Positions 41,490 to 51,800 of a DNA stretch of 64,000 bases are shown here, in pieces. The notes beneath the pieces are model-generated. The model worked only from the letters and a program-made list of their open reading frames with translations, did not search any database and was not told the origin of the DNA. Origin of the DNA: an uncultured Sphingomonadales bacterium (GTDB lineage: Bacteria > Pseudomonadota > Alphaproteobacteria > Sphingomonadales > Sphingomonadaceae). Both the position numbers and the translations under genes were made by a program. The stretch spans positions 62,001 through 126,000 of the forward strand of contig CAILBC010000023.1 of assembly GCA_903832325.1 (NCBI GenBank), given 5' to 3'. Positions within the stretch are counted from its first letter, which is position 1, and each line of letters begins with the position of its first letter.

Positions 41490-44400
41490 CGTCCGAAAAC
41501 CCCCAGAAAGCCCGATCGTGCGCGCACCACGCGCCCATCGCTCAGCGCCAGCGGCCCGCCCGGCAGCAAGACCCCGGTTTCGGCATCGACCACCGCAAGC
41601 TCGCGCGCGCCGCCGGCCTGCAGCAGATCGGGCAGGGTCAGCGCAAAGCGCCCCTGATCGGCAACATCGCCGGCAATGCGCGCCACGAACACACCATCGG
41701 CAAACAGCGCCAGCACGCAACGGCGCATCGGTTCGCGGCGGTGGCGCACCGTGCCCATGATCATCTCGGTGCCGTGATCCAGAGCCCCATCGAGGCCCAG
41801 TCCCGCCGCGACCGTGCCGCGCGGCATTGCCACGCCTTCGCCAAGCACGCAGGCGCTGCCGACCACCGCAACGCGCCACGCCGTGCCCGACTTGCGCCGA
41901 TCCACCTGCGGCGGCAATTCGATCACGAACCCGGCGCGCATCGCCTCGGCCGGCAACTGCGCAAAGGGGGCAAAGTTGCGATCGGCAATCGTCACCTGGG
42001 TTACCCCGTCGACGATCAGTTCCACGCTGACCGGCGCTGCGCCTTTGCCCAGATGCGCCGCCCAGCCATGGATGCGGTTGCCGTGAATGCCCAGCACCTG
42101 GCCCACGACCTGGCCATCGCGGCCAAGATCGCCGGCGGCGGCCAGCGCCTTGAGCGCGCCCGAAAGGCCGCGCGGCCGTGCCGGTCGCGGTGGATCAATC
42201 GGGGCAAAGCCATCTTCGTTGGCCATCTTGTCGAGCAGCGCGAGGAACGATCCGACACCCGCGCCACGGTCGTCGTGATCAGTGGCGGTGTTGCGCGCCG
42301 TGCGGCGCGGCGCGGCCTTGCCCGACCGTTTCGCCCGGTCTGGCGCCCCATCTGGCGAACTTTCTGGCGCACCGTCTGGCACACTGTCTGGCGCACTGGC
42401 GGGCGCGGCGCGATCGGGCTTCAGCCCGGCCAGGATGCGCATCAGCACACCTTCGGGATTGGCGGCTGGATCGGCCTTGCCCTTGCCGCCGCCGCGCGCC
42501 GCCATGCCGCGCGCCAGCAGCAGCGTATCGCGCATCGCCAGCGGCGCCGCCGCCAGCTTGGGCCGGGCAATGCGGAACATCGTGGCCGACAGATCATAGC
42601 CGCGCGCGCGAAGCCATTCGGCCGGTTGCGCCACAGTGCTGCCCAGCCGCGCTGGCACGGTTTCGCACACCATCCCGGCCAGTTGCGCCCGCGCGACGAA
42701 TTCGCGATCATAGCCGAGCAGGCGATAATCGGTGGTGAACCCGCCCACCCGCGCAAAAGCATCGCGCCGCACGAACAACGGCATTTCCGCGCCGTCTTCA
42801 TCGAAAAAGGCATCGGCCACGCCGACGATGAACTGCCCTTTCAGCTCTGGCGCGCCCTCGGCCCCCAGCTCGCGCACTTCGGCCAGATAGCTCAGCACAT
42901 CGGCCCCGGTGCGCGCGGCAATCGCCTGCAACTGCGCCAGGCCATGCGGTTCCAGCGTGGCCCCTTCCCACACGAACAGCGCGTGGCTGGCAGCGGCGGC
43001 ATCGGCCAGACGGTTGAACGCCGCCCCGGCATCAAGATCGAAGCATTCGATCGCGCGCGCGGGAAAGCCGTGGCGTTCCAGCGCCTCGGCGGCGATCGTG
43101 CAATCATCCTCGTTGTCGGCATCGACCCCGATCAGCACGTCGGCTGGCGGCACGGTTTGCGCCGCCAGACTGGCCAGAGTGGCATCGAGCGCGCCGGCAT
43201 GGCCGGTGAAATAGATGCACACCGCGCTTGATGGCGATACGCCAGCCGTTGCGGCGACATCTGCCGCCCGCCCGTCCTCGGCGCGATCGAGCAGGCGGCG
43301 ATGCAGCGCGCCGGCCAGCTGGCCGTGAAATGCCTGCCAGATGCCAAGGTTCGCATCGTTGCTGAAACTGGGGCGCGGCACCATGCCGCCCAGATGCAGC
43401 GCCTCTTCCAGTTTGTCGGCCAGTGCCACCGGATGGGGCCGGCACAGCACCGCATCATGATCGCGCGCATCGATCAGTTCGGCATTGCCGCCAACATCGG
43501 TGGCGAGCGTGGGAATGGCGCAGATCGCGGCTTCGTAAATCGCCATCGAGCTGTTTTCGATGATCGAGGGCATCACTGCCAATCGCTGGCCGCCGAGCAG
43601 GTATTCAATCGCGTCGTATTGCTGAAATCCGGTCAGGATCTGCACTTCGCAGGGCCAGTTTTCCGACACTTCGCGGATATAATCGGGCGTTTCCATTTCG
43701 GGATGGCTGGGCAGCCGCCCGCCCGGTTTGCCCATGAACGTGATGCGCGGCGGCAGCGGCACGCCCTTGCGCACCAGCCGGCGGATCGCCTGGCAAAAGA
43801 CGAACAGGCCCTTGCGCACTTCCAGCCGGCCGAAAAACACCAGTTCGTCGATCGGCTTGCGCGTGCCCGGGGTGAGCGTGCGGCTGCGCATCAGCGGTTC
43901 GAGCGAGGCGAAAGTTGCCACATTGGGCTGAACGAAGGCGCGACCCGCCGGCAGGGCATAGCCCTGGCTGGCCATCCAGCGCAGCAGATGCAGACTGCCG
44001 CCAACGACCACATCGCCCAGTTCGACGCTGCGGCGTTCGGCATGGGTTTTCACCAGATCGTCCGCCCGATCGAGCATGTGGCCGCCATAAAGCCGGTTCC
44101 ACATCCACGGGCTGGACATCTTGACCACGAACAGCGTTTTTTCGAAAGCCCAGCCCTGCCGCTTGGCCAGCAGGCTCAGATACCCGGTGCCGCGCCATTC
44201 CGACACGTGGACAACGTCCATCGGATTGTCGATCAGCCAGCGCATCATGTTGTAGGGCACGCGCAGCCAGCGATCGGCGTTGGAGGCGAAGCGTTCGGCC
44301 CGCGCATAATCCGGCGCCGGCACCAGCCGCACCCCGCGCGCGGCATAGTGCGCCACCCAATGTTCGATGGTCGCGGTTTCAACCTGCTGGCCACGCAGAT

Positions 44401-44812
44401 AGAGCACGGTCACCGAAAATCCCTGTTCGGCCAGCATCAGCGACAGATTGGCATAAGTGCTGCCGATGCCGCCGTTGCGCACCGGCCCGGTGATCTGTTC
44501 GGTGGCGATGCAGATGCGCAGCCTTGCGCGGTCTTCGGGGCCGGGTGATTCGGGACCCAGCAAGCTATCGAGCCCGGGCAGATGCAGCCGCCAGGCATCG
44601 GGATGGCGCACTTGAAGGCGATCAAGCACGCCTTCCGCCGCGCCGGCGCACAATTGCCGTTCGATATCGGATACTGCGTGTTCGCCGATCACGTGATCAT
44701 CACGCGGCGAATCGGTGCCCGGGGCACGGTCCCCGCCCCCGTTTCCGCCATCGGCACGAATTTCACCGTTCGCGCCCGCATTTCCGTTACCGGCTGTTTC
44801 GCCCAAACCCAT
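41486..44812 (-). CDS. Composite two-domain glycosyltransferase
   Basis: The protein has ~1108 aa from the ATG at 44812 (AGGGG before it). Residues ~100-500 form a GT4/GT-B glycosyltransferase: the N-terminal part has GGIGSTYANLSLMLAEQGFSV and the C-terminal part ELVFFGRLEVRKGL and SIIENSSMAIYEA (donor-binding E). Residues ~550-790 look like a GT2-type Rossmann domain (VCIYFTGHAGALDATLASLA, DVLIGVD). A Pro/Asp/Ala-rich linker with short repeats (~820-860) leads to a beta-rich C-terminal domain. Two active sites on one chain would build a repeat of two sugars. Both N-terminal and C-terminal ends are ATGA or gap linked in the polysaccharide locus. Confidence 0.8.
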   Translation of the reverse strand: MGLGETAGNGNAGANGEIRADGGNGGGDRAPGTDSPRDDHVIGEHAVSDIERQLCAGAAEGVLDRLQVRHPDAWRLHLPGLDSLLGPESPGPEDRARLRICIATEQITGPVRNGGIGSTYANLSLMLAEQGFSVTVLYLRGQQVETATIEHWVAHYAARGVRLVPAPDYARAERFASNADRWLRVPYNMMRWLIDNPMDVVHVSEWRGTGYLSLLAKRQGWAFEKTLFVVKMSSPWMWNRLYGGHMLDRADDLVKTHAERRSVELGDVVVGGSLHLLRWMASQGYALPAGRAFVQPNVATFASLEPLMRSRTLTPGTRKPIDELVFFGRLEVRKGLFVFCQAIRRLVRKGVPLPPRITFMGKPGGRLPSHPEMETPDYIREVSENWPCEVQILTGFQQYDAIEYLLGGQRLAVMPSIIENSSMAIYEAAICAIPTLATDVGGNAELIDARDHDAVLCRPHPVALADKLEEALHLGGMVPRPSFSNDANLGIWQAFHGQLAGALHRRLLDRAEDGRAADVAATAGVSPSSAVCIYFTGHAGALDATLASLAAQTVPPADVLIGVDADNEDDCTIAAEALERHGFPARAIECFDLDAGAAFNRLADAAAASHALFVWEGATLEPHGLAQLQAIAARTGADVLSYLAEVRELGAEGAPELKGQFIVGVADAFFDEDGAEMPLFVRRDAFARVGGFTTDYRLLGYDREFVARAQLAGMVCETVPARLGSTVAQPAEWLRARGYDLSATMFRIARPKLAAAPLAMRDTLLLARGMAARGGGKGKADPAANPEGVLMRILAGLKPDRAAPASAPDSVPDGAPESSPDGAPDRAKRSGKAAPRRTARNTATDHDDRGAGVGSFLALLDKMANEDGFAPIDPPRPARPRGLSGALKALAAAGDLGRDGQVVGQVLGIHGNRIHGWAAHLGKGAAPVSVELIVDGVTQVTIADRNFAPFAQLPAEAMRAGFVIELPPQVDRRKSGTAWRVAVVGSACVLGEGVAMPRGTVAAGLGLDGALDHGTEMIMGTVRHRREPMRRCVLALFADGVFVARIAGDVADQGRFALTLPDLLQAGGARELAVVDAETGVLLPGGPLALSDGRVVRARSGFLGVFGR

Positions 44813-44953
44813 TCCAACCCCTTGCGGCCCCGGGCCTAGGGCGGGCATTTGTCAATTTGATGTCATGTGCGCGGGCAAATGTCGGGTTTGTCCTGGAACC
44901 ACGATGCAGATGGGGGTGACGTGGCGCCATCCGGGCGTGTAGGGCTTGCGGCG

Positions 44954-45745
44954 ATGATGGCGCCTGAAATCCTGATCCTGGCCACCACATTTGCGGCCGG
45001 ATCGATCGTCGGCAGCTTTGTCGCGCTGGTGGCCGATCGCTGGCCGCGGGGTGAGCCCTGGGCGGCGGCGCGATCGCGCTGCCGGTCTTGCGATCGCCCG
45101 CTGGGCCCGGCGCAGCTGGTGCCGCTGATCAGCTATGCCATGCAGCGCGGCCGCTGCGCCTGGTGCCGCGCGCCACTGCCTGCCGATCTGTGGCTGACCG
45201 AAGTGGGCGGCGGCGTGGTGGCATTGCTGGCGCTGGGCACCGGTGGATCGGGCATTTATGAATCGGGGATGGCACTGTTCGGATGGGCAATGTTCGGCTG
45301 GGCACTGTTTGGCTGGGCGCTGGTGCTGCTGGCGCTGCTCGATGCGCGGCATTTCTGGCTGCCTGATGCCATCACCCTGCCGCTGATCGTGCTGGGGCTG
45401 GTGGCGGCGGCGGTGGTGCCGCAGCCCGATCTGCTGGCACGCGCCAGCGGCGCCGCGCTGGGTTGGGGCGGGCTGGAGGCGCTGCGCCAGATCTGGCGCC
45501 GGGCGCGCGGGCACGAAGCCCTGGGCGGCGGCGATCCCAAACTGCTGGGCGCGATCGGCGCCTGGCTGGGGCTGTCCGCGCTGCCGGCGGTGGTGCTGAT
45601 CGCGGCGCTGGGCGGGCTGGGCTGGGCCGCGATCCAGGCGCTGCGCGGGCGGCCCGCGGGGGGCATGACACCGATCCCGCTGGGCACGATGTTGGCCCTG
45701 GCCGCCCTTGTGGTTTTGGGCTGGCCCCGAATTCAGATGGTCTGA
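44954..45745 (+). CDS. Type IV prepilin/type II leader peptidase (PilD-like)
   Basis: The protein (~263 aa from the ATG at 44954) is an A24 aspartic peptidase of the inner membrane. It has the two CxxC pairs (CRSCDRPL and CAWCRAPL, zinc binding), then the first catalytic Asp region LLDARHFWLPDAI and the GGGDPKLL motif. Seven to eight hydrophobic segments are present. One segment consists of three 15-bp units coding MALFGWA-like repeats. It can process Flp and TadE-type prepilins. It lies alone, divergent from the glycosyltransferase. Its TGA stop is the first triplet of repeat copy E. Confidence 0.88.
   Translation: MMAPEILILATTFAAGSIVGSFVALVADRWPRGEPWAAARSRCRSCDRPLGPAQLVPLISYAMQRGRCAWCRAPLPADLWLTEVGGGVVALLALGTGGSGIYESGMALFGWAMFGWALFGWALVLLALLDARHFWLPDAITLPLIVLGLVAAAVVPQPDLLARASGAALGWGGLEALRQIWRRARGHEALGGGDPKLLGAIGAWLGLSALPAVVLIAALGGLGWAAIQALRGRPAGGMTPIPLGTMLALAALVVLGWPRIQMV
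45272..45316 (+). repeat. 15-bp tandem repeat inside the prepilin peptidase gene
   Basis: Three units resembling GCACTGTTCGGATGG (45272-45286, 45287-45301, 45302-45316) code for ALFGW/AMFGW/ALFGW within a transmembrane helix. Confidence 0.85.
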
Positions 45746-45845
45746 TACCAACGTGCAGTGCGCTTGGCTCGCGGCATGTTGGTATAAGCCCGCGCGGCGT
45801 TTGATCGTCACGGTGTGCGATGGGTTCCAGTCATCGCATATCCGC
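45743..45845 (+). repeat. Dispersed two-hairpin repeat, copy E
   Basis: It starts TGATACCAACGTGCAGTGCG, where TGA is the stop of the prepilin peptidase gene. GCATGTTGGTATAAGCCCG, the GC core and a second hairpin around GGGTTCC follow, with CATATCCGCG at the end. It ends 20 bp before the stop of the giant exoprotein gene, which points the other way. Confidence 0.9.
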
Positions 45846-45865
45846 GTGAATCCGGGGCAGCGCGA

Positions 45866-48800
45866 TCAGTTCGTCTTGCAGTTCGGATCGTCGGGATTGT
45901 CCACGCAGTTCTGCGCATTGCCGGCAAAGCCCAGCGAATCGACGGTGATGATGGATGGCCGCTGGCTGTTGTCCTGATTGGCAGTCGATGTGGCCGCCTG
46001 CGCCGCCGCGGTAGAGCTGGCTGCGTTGGTTGGCGTGGCCGAGGCAACCGCCACATGCGAAGGCACCCCGGAAATGCTGCCGCCGGCGCTGAACGAATCG
46101 GCGTTGGCCACGCGCGCCGCCGCCACCAGCACGTCGCCCGTTGCGCGCACCCCGGCGTCTCCGGCATCGACCAGACCGGCCGGTGCGATCAGGATCACCG
46201 ATGATGTCGGGTCGGTTGGCGAACGCTGGAACGCGCCGATCCCCGCGCCCGATACCGATCCGGCGCTGTCAACCATGCTATAGCCATCGGGATTGGTGTT
46301 GACTGTCACCGGGGGGAAGCTCGACGCGCTGCGCGGCCCCTGCCCGGCGTTGAGATTGCCGTTGGACGACCACATCACGATATCGCCGCCCGCTTCGGTG
46401 AACACGCGGCTTTGATTGACGAGGAAGCTGCCATCGGTGAAGGCGTTGATCGCGCCGCCATTCAGCGTCAGCACGCCTTCATAGCCGATCGGAATCGCGC
46501 TGATCGGCAGCGCCGCGGTCGAGCCAATCGCGCCCAGCACCAGGCTGTCGGTCGCCGGCACGCCAAAGCGGCTGACGCGCGAGGCCGCCTGGGTCGACGT
46601 GCGCACCACCGAACCGGCGATGAAATTGCCGCCCGGGCCCAAAATCGTCAGATTGCCGCCGCTGGCGGTCTGGATCGTGGCCAGGCGCAAATCGGCATTG
46701 CCGGTGCTGACCGTGGCGGCGGGAACCGGCTGGCCATTGACCAGATTGCGCACCGGCACCCCGCGCGGATGATCGGCAGTAACCGATGATGTCGGCACGG
46801 TATAGGTCGCCAGGTTGGCGGTATAGCCGAGGCTGGTCGGGAACAGCGTGTCGATCGCCCAATAGCCCCGGAAATATTGCAGATAGGACGGTGAGCTTGG
46901 TTGCGCCGCCTGCGCCAGTTCGTTGAAATAGACCTTGTTGACCAGGAACTTGTCCTGCAGCAGCGCGGGCAGTGCGGTGAACGCCTGATAAAGCGCGGCG
47001 CTTTGCCCATAGGCAGCCGTCGTCAGCGCGGCATTGCCCGCAGTGGTATCGGGATAGGTGCCGGCCGAACCGAATACCGCCGCAAACGCTTCGGGCGCAT
47101 TGGTCCGCAGCCATTCGGCCAGGATCGGCGCATAGATCTGCTGGCCACGCACCGGATGCTTGTTGCCCAGCGCATCGGTGGTCTGGACAAACAGCGATCC
47201 ATCCAGCTTCGCAAAATTGGCCGGATCGAGATAGGTATCCCGGAAACCGGTATAATCGATGCCATTGCCCACGCCGAACAGCACGGTCAGATCCGCACCC
47301 GCGCTGCCCAGCCACGGATCATACAGATTGCCCACAGTCTGGATACCGCCGGCATAGGACACCGAATTGACCGTGGCCGAGTTGATGAACGGCCCCAGAT
47401 TGCGCCCGGCCTGGACCAGCAGTTCGCCCGGCCCGCCCAGCACGAAATTGCCGCTGACCACATAAGGCAGGTTGAACGCGGTCGACGATGCGGTGGTGCC
47501 CAGGATATCGCGCCCGGCCTGGACCACCGTAGTGTCGGTGGCCTGGACATTCTGCCCGGTGAAATAGAGATTGCTGATGTCGCGGCCCGCGATCACTTGC
47601 GCCGCCTTGGGCACGTTGATCAGCGATGTGCTGATATCCACCCCGGCATAGACGCGCACCGGATTGGTATCGCCCGCGTGCAGGATCGCCTGATCGTGAT
47701 AGAGATAGAGCAACGATTGCGCGGTGGACGGATCGACCCCCGGAATGCCGAAACCCAGCCCCTGGATCGCGGTGACATTGCCGGCCCCGGTGGACGTGAG
47801 CGATGACAGCGTGATCTGGCTGGCACTGAACGCGCCAGGCAGCAGCGAAGGATTGCTGTCGCTCATCGCGATGACCAGCGAATCGATCGAACCTGCGCTG
47901 AACAGATTGAGCGATCCCGAGGCAGAGGGATAGAGCAGCAGCGGCTGTTCGCGCGCGGTCAGCGAATCGGTCAGCGCCGCCAGCGTCACGCTGGGCGGCA
48001 GCACGCTGCCCCCGAACACCCCCGCACCGCCCAGGCCAAGCTGGAACGGCACCGTCTGGTTCGACCGGTTGTCGTTATAGGCCAGCGCGCCGGTTGCCAC
48101 TGCGCTGAATGCGGCGGTGGGCGAATAGAATCCGGCGGCGTTGTATTCGGTCGTGCTGTTCAGGCCATTGGCCGCGCCCAGCGCCGATACCCCGGCCATC
48201 GCGATCGATCCGGTGGCGCTGAGCGCCAGATCGGCATTGGCCAGCCGCACCTGAAGATATTGCACCGGGTCGGCATCGGCCGCCAGCGGCTCTGCGCCAT
48301 GGCCGACGACATTGCCGCCCACCGCGATCGTGCCGGTGCCGCCGGCCACGTCGATTTGCCCCGCCAGCAGATTGCCGCCCACGGTTTCCGTCAGATCGCC
48401 ATGGCCAAAGGTCATCATCGTCGGCACGATCGCCTGCGCCGTGCCGGTGGCCCCGGCCACGCCCGTGGTCGTGACTGACGTGTCCAGCGCCACGGTCAGA
48501 TCGGTTACCCCGCTGGCCGCAGCGATCGCGACATTGCCCCCGCCCAGCGCGCCGATGCCGCTGCTGAAATATTTGGGCGCAATCGCGATTTCGGTATCCT
48601 GCCCGACTGTGCCGACGCGCCAGCGCTGCGTGGCATCGCCGATCAGCGCGGGATCATAGCTTGACGCACGACCGTCCTTGCTGGTGATCGCGTTGCCGAG
48701 GAAATCCAGACCCCATACATCGCGCAGTGCCAGCACGCTGCCGCCGGCTGCGACCGAAACCGCGCCACCGCCGGCTGCGACCACCCCGGCCTGCGGATCG

Positions 48801-51800
48801 AGCCCCTGCGACGACGGGATGAAGGCAGCGCTTTGCGCGGCAAGCGCAAGCGTCGCGCTGGTTGGCGAAACGGCCAGTTGGGTGGTGGTGCCGGCAACTG
48901 TCGCCATGACCGGATCGGCCGATACGCGCACACCGGCGGTATAGATCGCGGTGCCGCCCACTTGTGCGCCGCGCGCGTTGTTGGATTTGACCTGGTTGCC
49001 CTTGGCATCGCGATAGACCACCGCCGTGCCGTAATTGGCCGTGTTGTAGGCCGCATTGGTCAGATCGACATTGCCCGCTGCCGCCACCGATATCGTGCCG
49101 TCGCCAGTGCGCACCAGATTGCGCGCATAGGCCGTGGGGGTACCGAAATCATAAATCCCGGGCTCGGTCAGCAAGCCTGCCGGGGCGGTGGTGCTGGCCG
49201 CGGCAATGTCGGCCAGCAAAGTCGGCTGAACCGTCGCCAGAAAGGCCAGGATATCCGACAGCGCGGCGGTCACCCCGCCGGCGCGGCCGCCGGTGCCGAT
49301 GATGAAAGTCGCCGCTTTGCCGGCAAAGAAGCTGGCCGCGGCGGTGCGCAATTCAAGCGGGGTGCCGTTGGAACCCGATCCCCAGTTGAGCGTGGTATAA
49401 CTGTCGCCCGACAGCCCCGGCGTCGCATCGATCAGCGATGACAGCCCATAGGACGGATCGTTGGCAATGGTCGATCCGGCCAGCGCCAGTTTCAGATCAA
49501 CCGCGCTGCCAAGCTGCGGCTGCCCGGCGCTGGCGCCCAGCGAATAGCGCGATTCGCCCTCGACCGTAACGCCGGCGCCATTGGCCTGATCGACATGCAG
49601 CGGATTGGCCGAACCGGTTGCCCCGGCCACCAGCCGCAGGCTGCTCGAATGGATCACCGAACCATCGGGCAGGCGCGGAAACAGCACGCCAAACCCGATC
49701 GGATCGCCCGAAGCACTACCGCTTAGCGGATCGCTGTTGCTGCCTTGCGCATCGGCCTGGTTCGCCGCCGGATCATAAGGGGCAAACACCGTCGGCCGGC
49801 CATTCTGGTTGCCGGTGTAATATTTGGTCAGATCGATGGACAGCGTATTGGCGGTGCCGGCCGCCACGGTCCCGGCCGAAACCTGGCCCAGCGTGGTGAC
49901 GGCGGCGCAATTTGCGGCCGTTCCGCACGAGGCCAGAAACGCGGGATCATAAGCGCGGTTGGTCCCGCCGAGCTGGTAATTGATCCAGGTCGCATCGGAT
50001 TTGTCGGCAAAGGTAAAGAAGCCGTCGCTGATCGAGCCCTGGATATCCAGATTGCCGCCCGCCGACAGCGTGATCAGCCCCGCCTCGCCGCTGGCCTTGC
50101 CGCCCACGCGATACGTAAAGGCAACATCCCTGGCCAGCAGCGCGCCTTCCGCCCCGGCCGTGACCGCGTAATAGGGCGTGCCATCGGCGCGCGTGCCCAG
50201 TTCGGGCAGCGCGGTCAAATAGCCGTCGCGGACCGCCTGCGCGGTATCGACCGTTCCGGCGGCAAGGTTCCAGTTGGTCGCCAGCGTGATCGCGCCCGAT
50301 GCAACAAGATCGACCCCGGGGCGCAGGCGGAACGCGCCCAGGCTGCTGCCATCGCTGGCGCTGATTGCGAAATGCTGGATGAACCATGGCACCGATTGCG
50401 TGCCGTCTGCGCCGACAAAGCTGTCCGACAGGATGTTCCTGCCCGTGGCAGTGGTGCTGAGCGTAACCCCGCCGCTGATCGTGCGGACCCCGTCATAAAG
50501 ACCGCCGGCGGCAATCTGATCAAGGTTCCAGGTGGCATAGCCTTCGACCGATTGCGATGCCGCGCCGACAATCGTGCCCTTGGCCGCGATATTGACCAGA
50601 TTTTGCCCGTTGACCAGATTTTGGCCGTTGACCAGATTTTTTGCCGTGCCGATGACGGGCGCGCGCAGCAGGACATTGCCCCCGGTATCGGCGCCAACGA
50701 ACTGGTACACCGTCTGGTTGACCAGCGTATTGGGGTTTTCGACCGTCTGCGCCACCAGCCGGTTGCCGGTCTGGCCCGCAGCCAGCGCCGCCTGCGTGGC
50801 CGTGGCCGATACGTCGATCGTCGCGCCTGTGGCAATCGTGATCGCGGCGCTGGGCGCAGTGCCGATGCCGATGGTGACATCGCCCGCGCTCGCCTGCTGC
50901 AGGCTGGTCTGGCCATAGCCGCCGGTGTGCGTATCAATCCGCGCGGTGCCGGCCAGCGCAACGCCGGTCATGCCCCACAGCGCCACCGGCCCGCCATCGA
51001 CGCGCAACGCGGCCACCGCCGCCGGGGTCAGCCCGGAAACAGCCGCGCCCGCGGTAGTGATCGTACCGGCAAGGGCGATTGCCCCGCCATCGGCAGTCAG
51101 GCTGATCGCGCTGCCGGTCAGGGTATGCCCGGCCCCCAGCACCAGATCGCCGACCCCGCTGCGGATCGTGATCGCGCCTTCGAACCGGGTGCCATAGCTG
51201 GCGGCAAAGCTGTCGAGATCGAACGCCGCCCTGGCCGAATCGACCAGCAGCGAGGCACCGCGCGCCCCGGTTACCCCCGCCCCGGTTAACCCCGCATCAA
51301 GCGTTGCGGCCAGGCTGACCGCGCCTTCGCTGGCGACCAGGTTGATCGTGCCGGCCTTGCCGGTGCCATTGTCGACGGTGATCGCGGTGCCGCTGGCAAA
51401 GCGGATATCGCCCGCGTTCGACACCAGGTTGACCGTGCCGCCACCGGCCGAAACCGTAGTGAGATCCTGGCTGTTGCCATAGCTGCGGGCATAGCCGGGC
51501 GTGGCGAGAGAGGCCCCGCCGGTGACCGAAATCGACCCGGCAGAGCGAACGTCGATCACCCCGGCCGTGGCCGTGACCGCCACGCCATCGACCGACAGGC
51601 TGGCCACCGGAGTACCCGCCGAACCGAACCGGATCGTCGCGCCCGGTGCGCGCAGGCCCGCCGCCACCGGCGTGGCCGCGCCCGCGGCCAGCGCCGGCGC
51701 GGTCAGCGCGACCGTGCCGCCAGTGGCAAAGGTGTAATCGGGCCGCACCGGAATCGTGTAATTGCCGGCGGGCTTTGCACTGTCGCTGGGCGCGGGCGAG

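Noticed and set aside
44852-45811. 319-residue minus ORF over the prepilin peptidase
   Set aside because: The plus-strand frame has CxxC pairs and catalytic Asp motifs, so the minus frame is a shadow.
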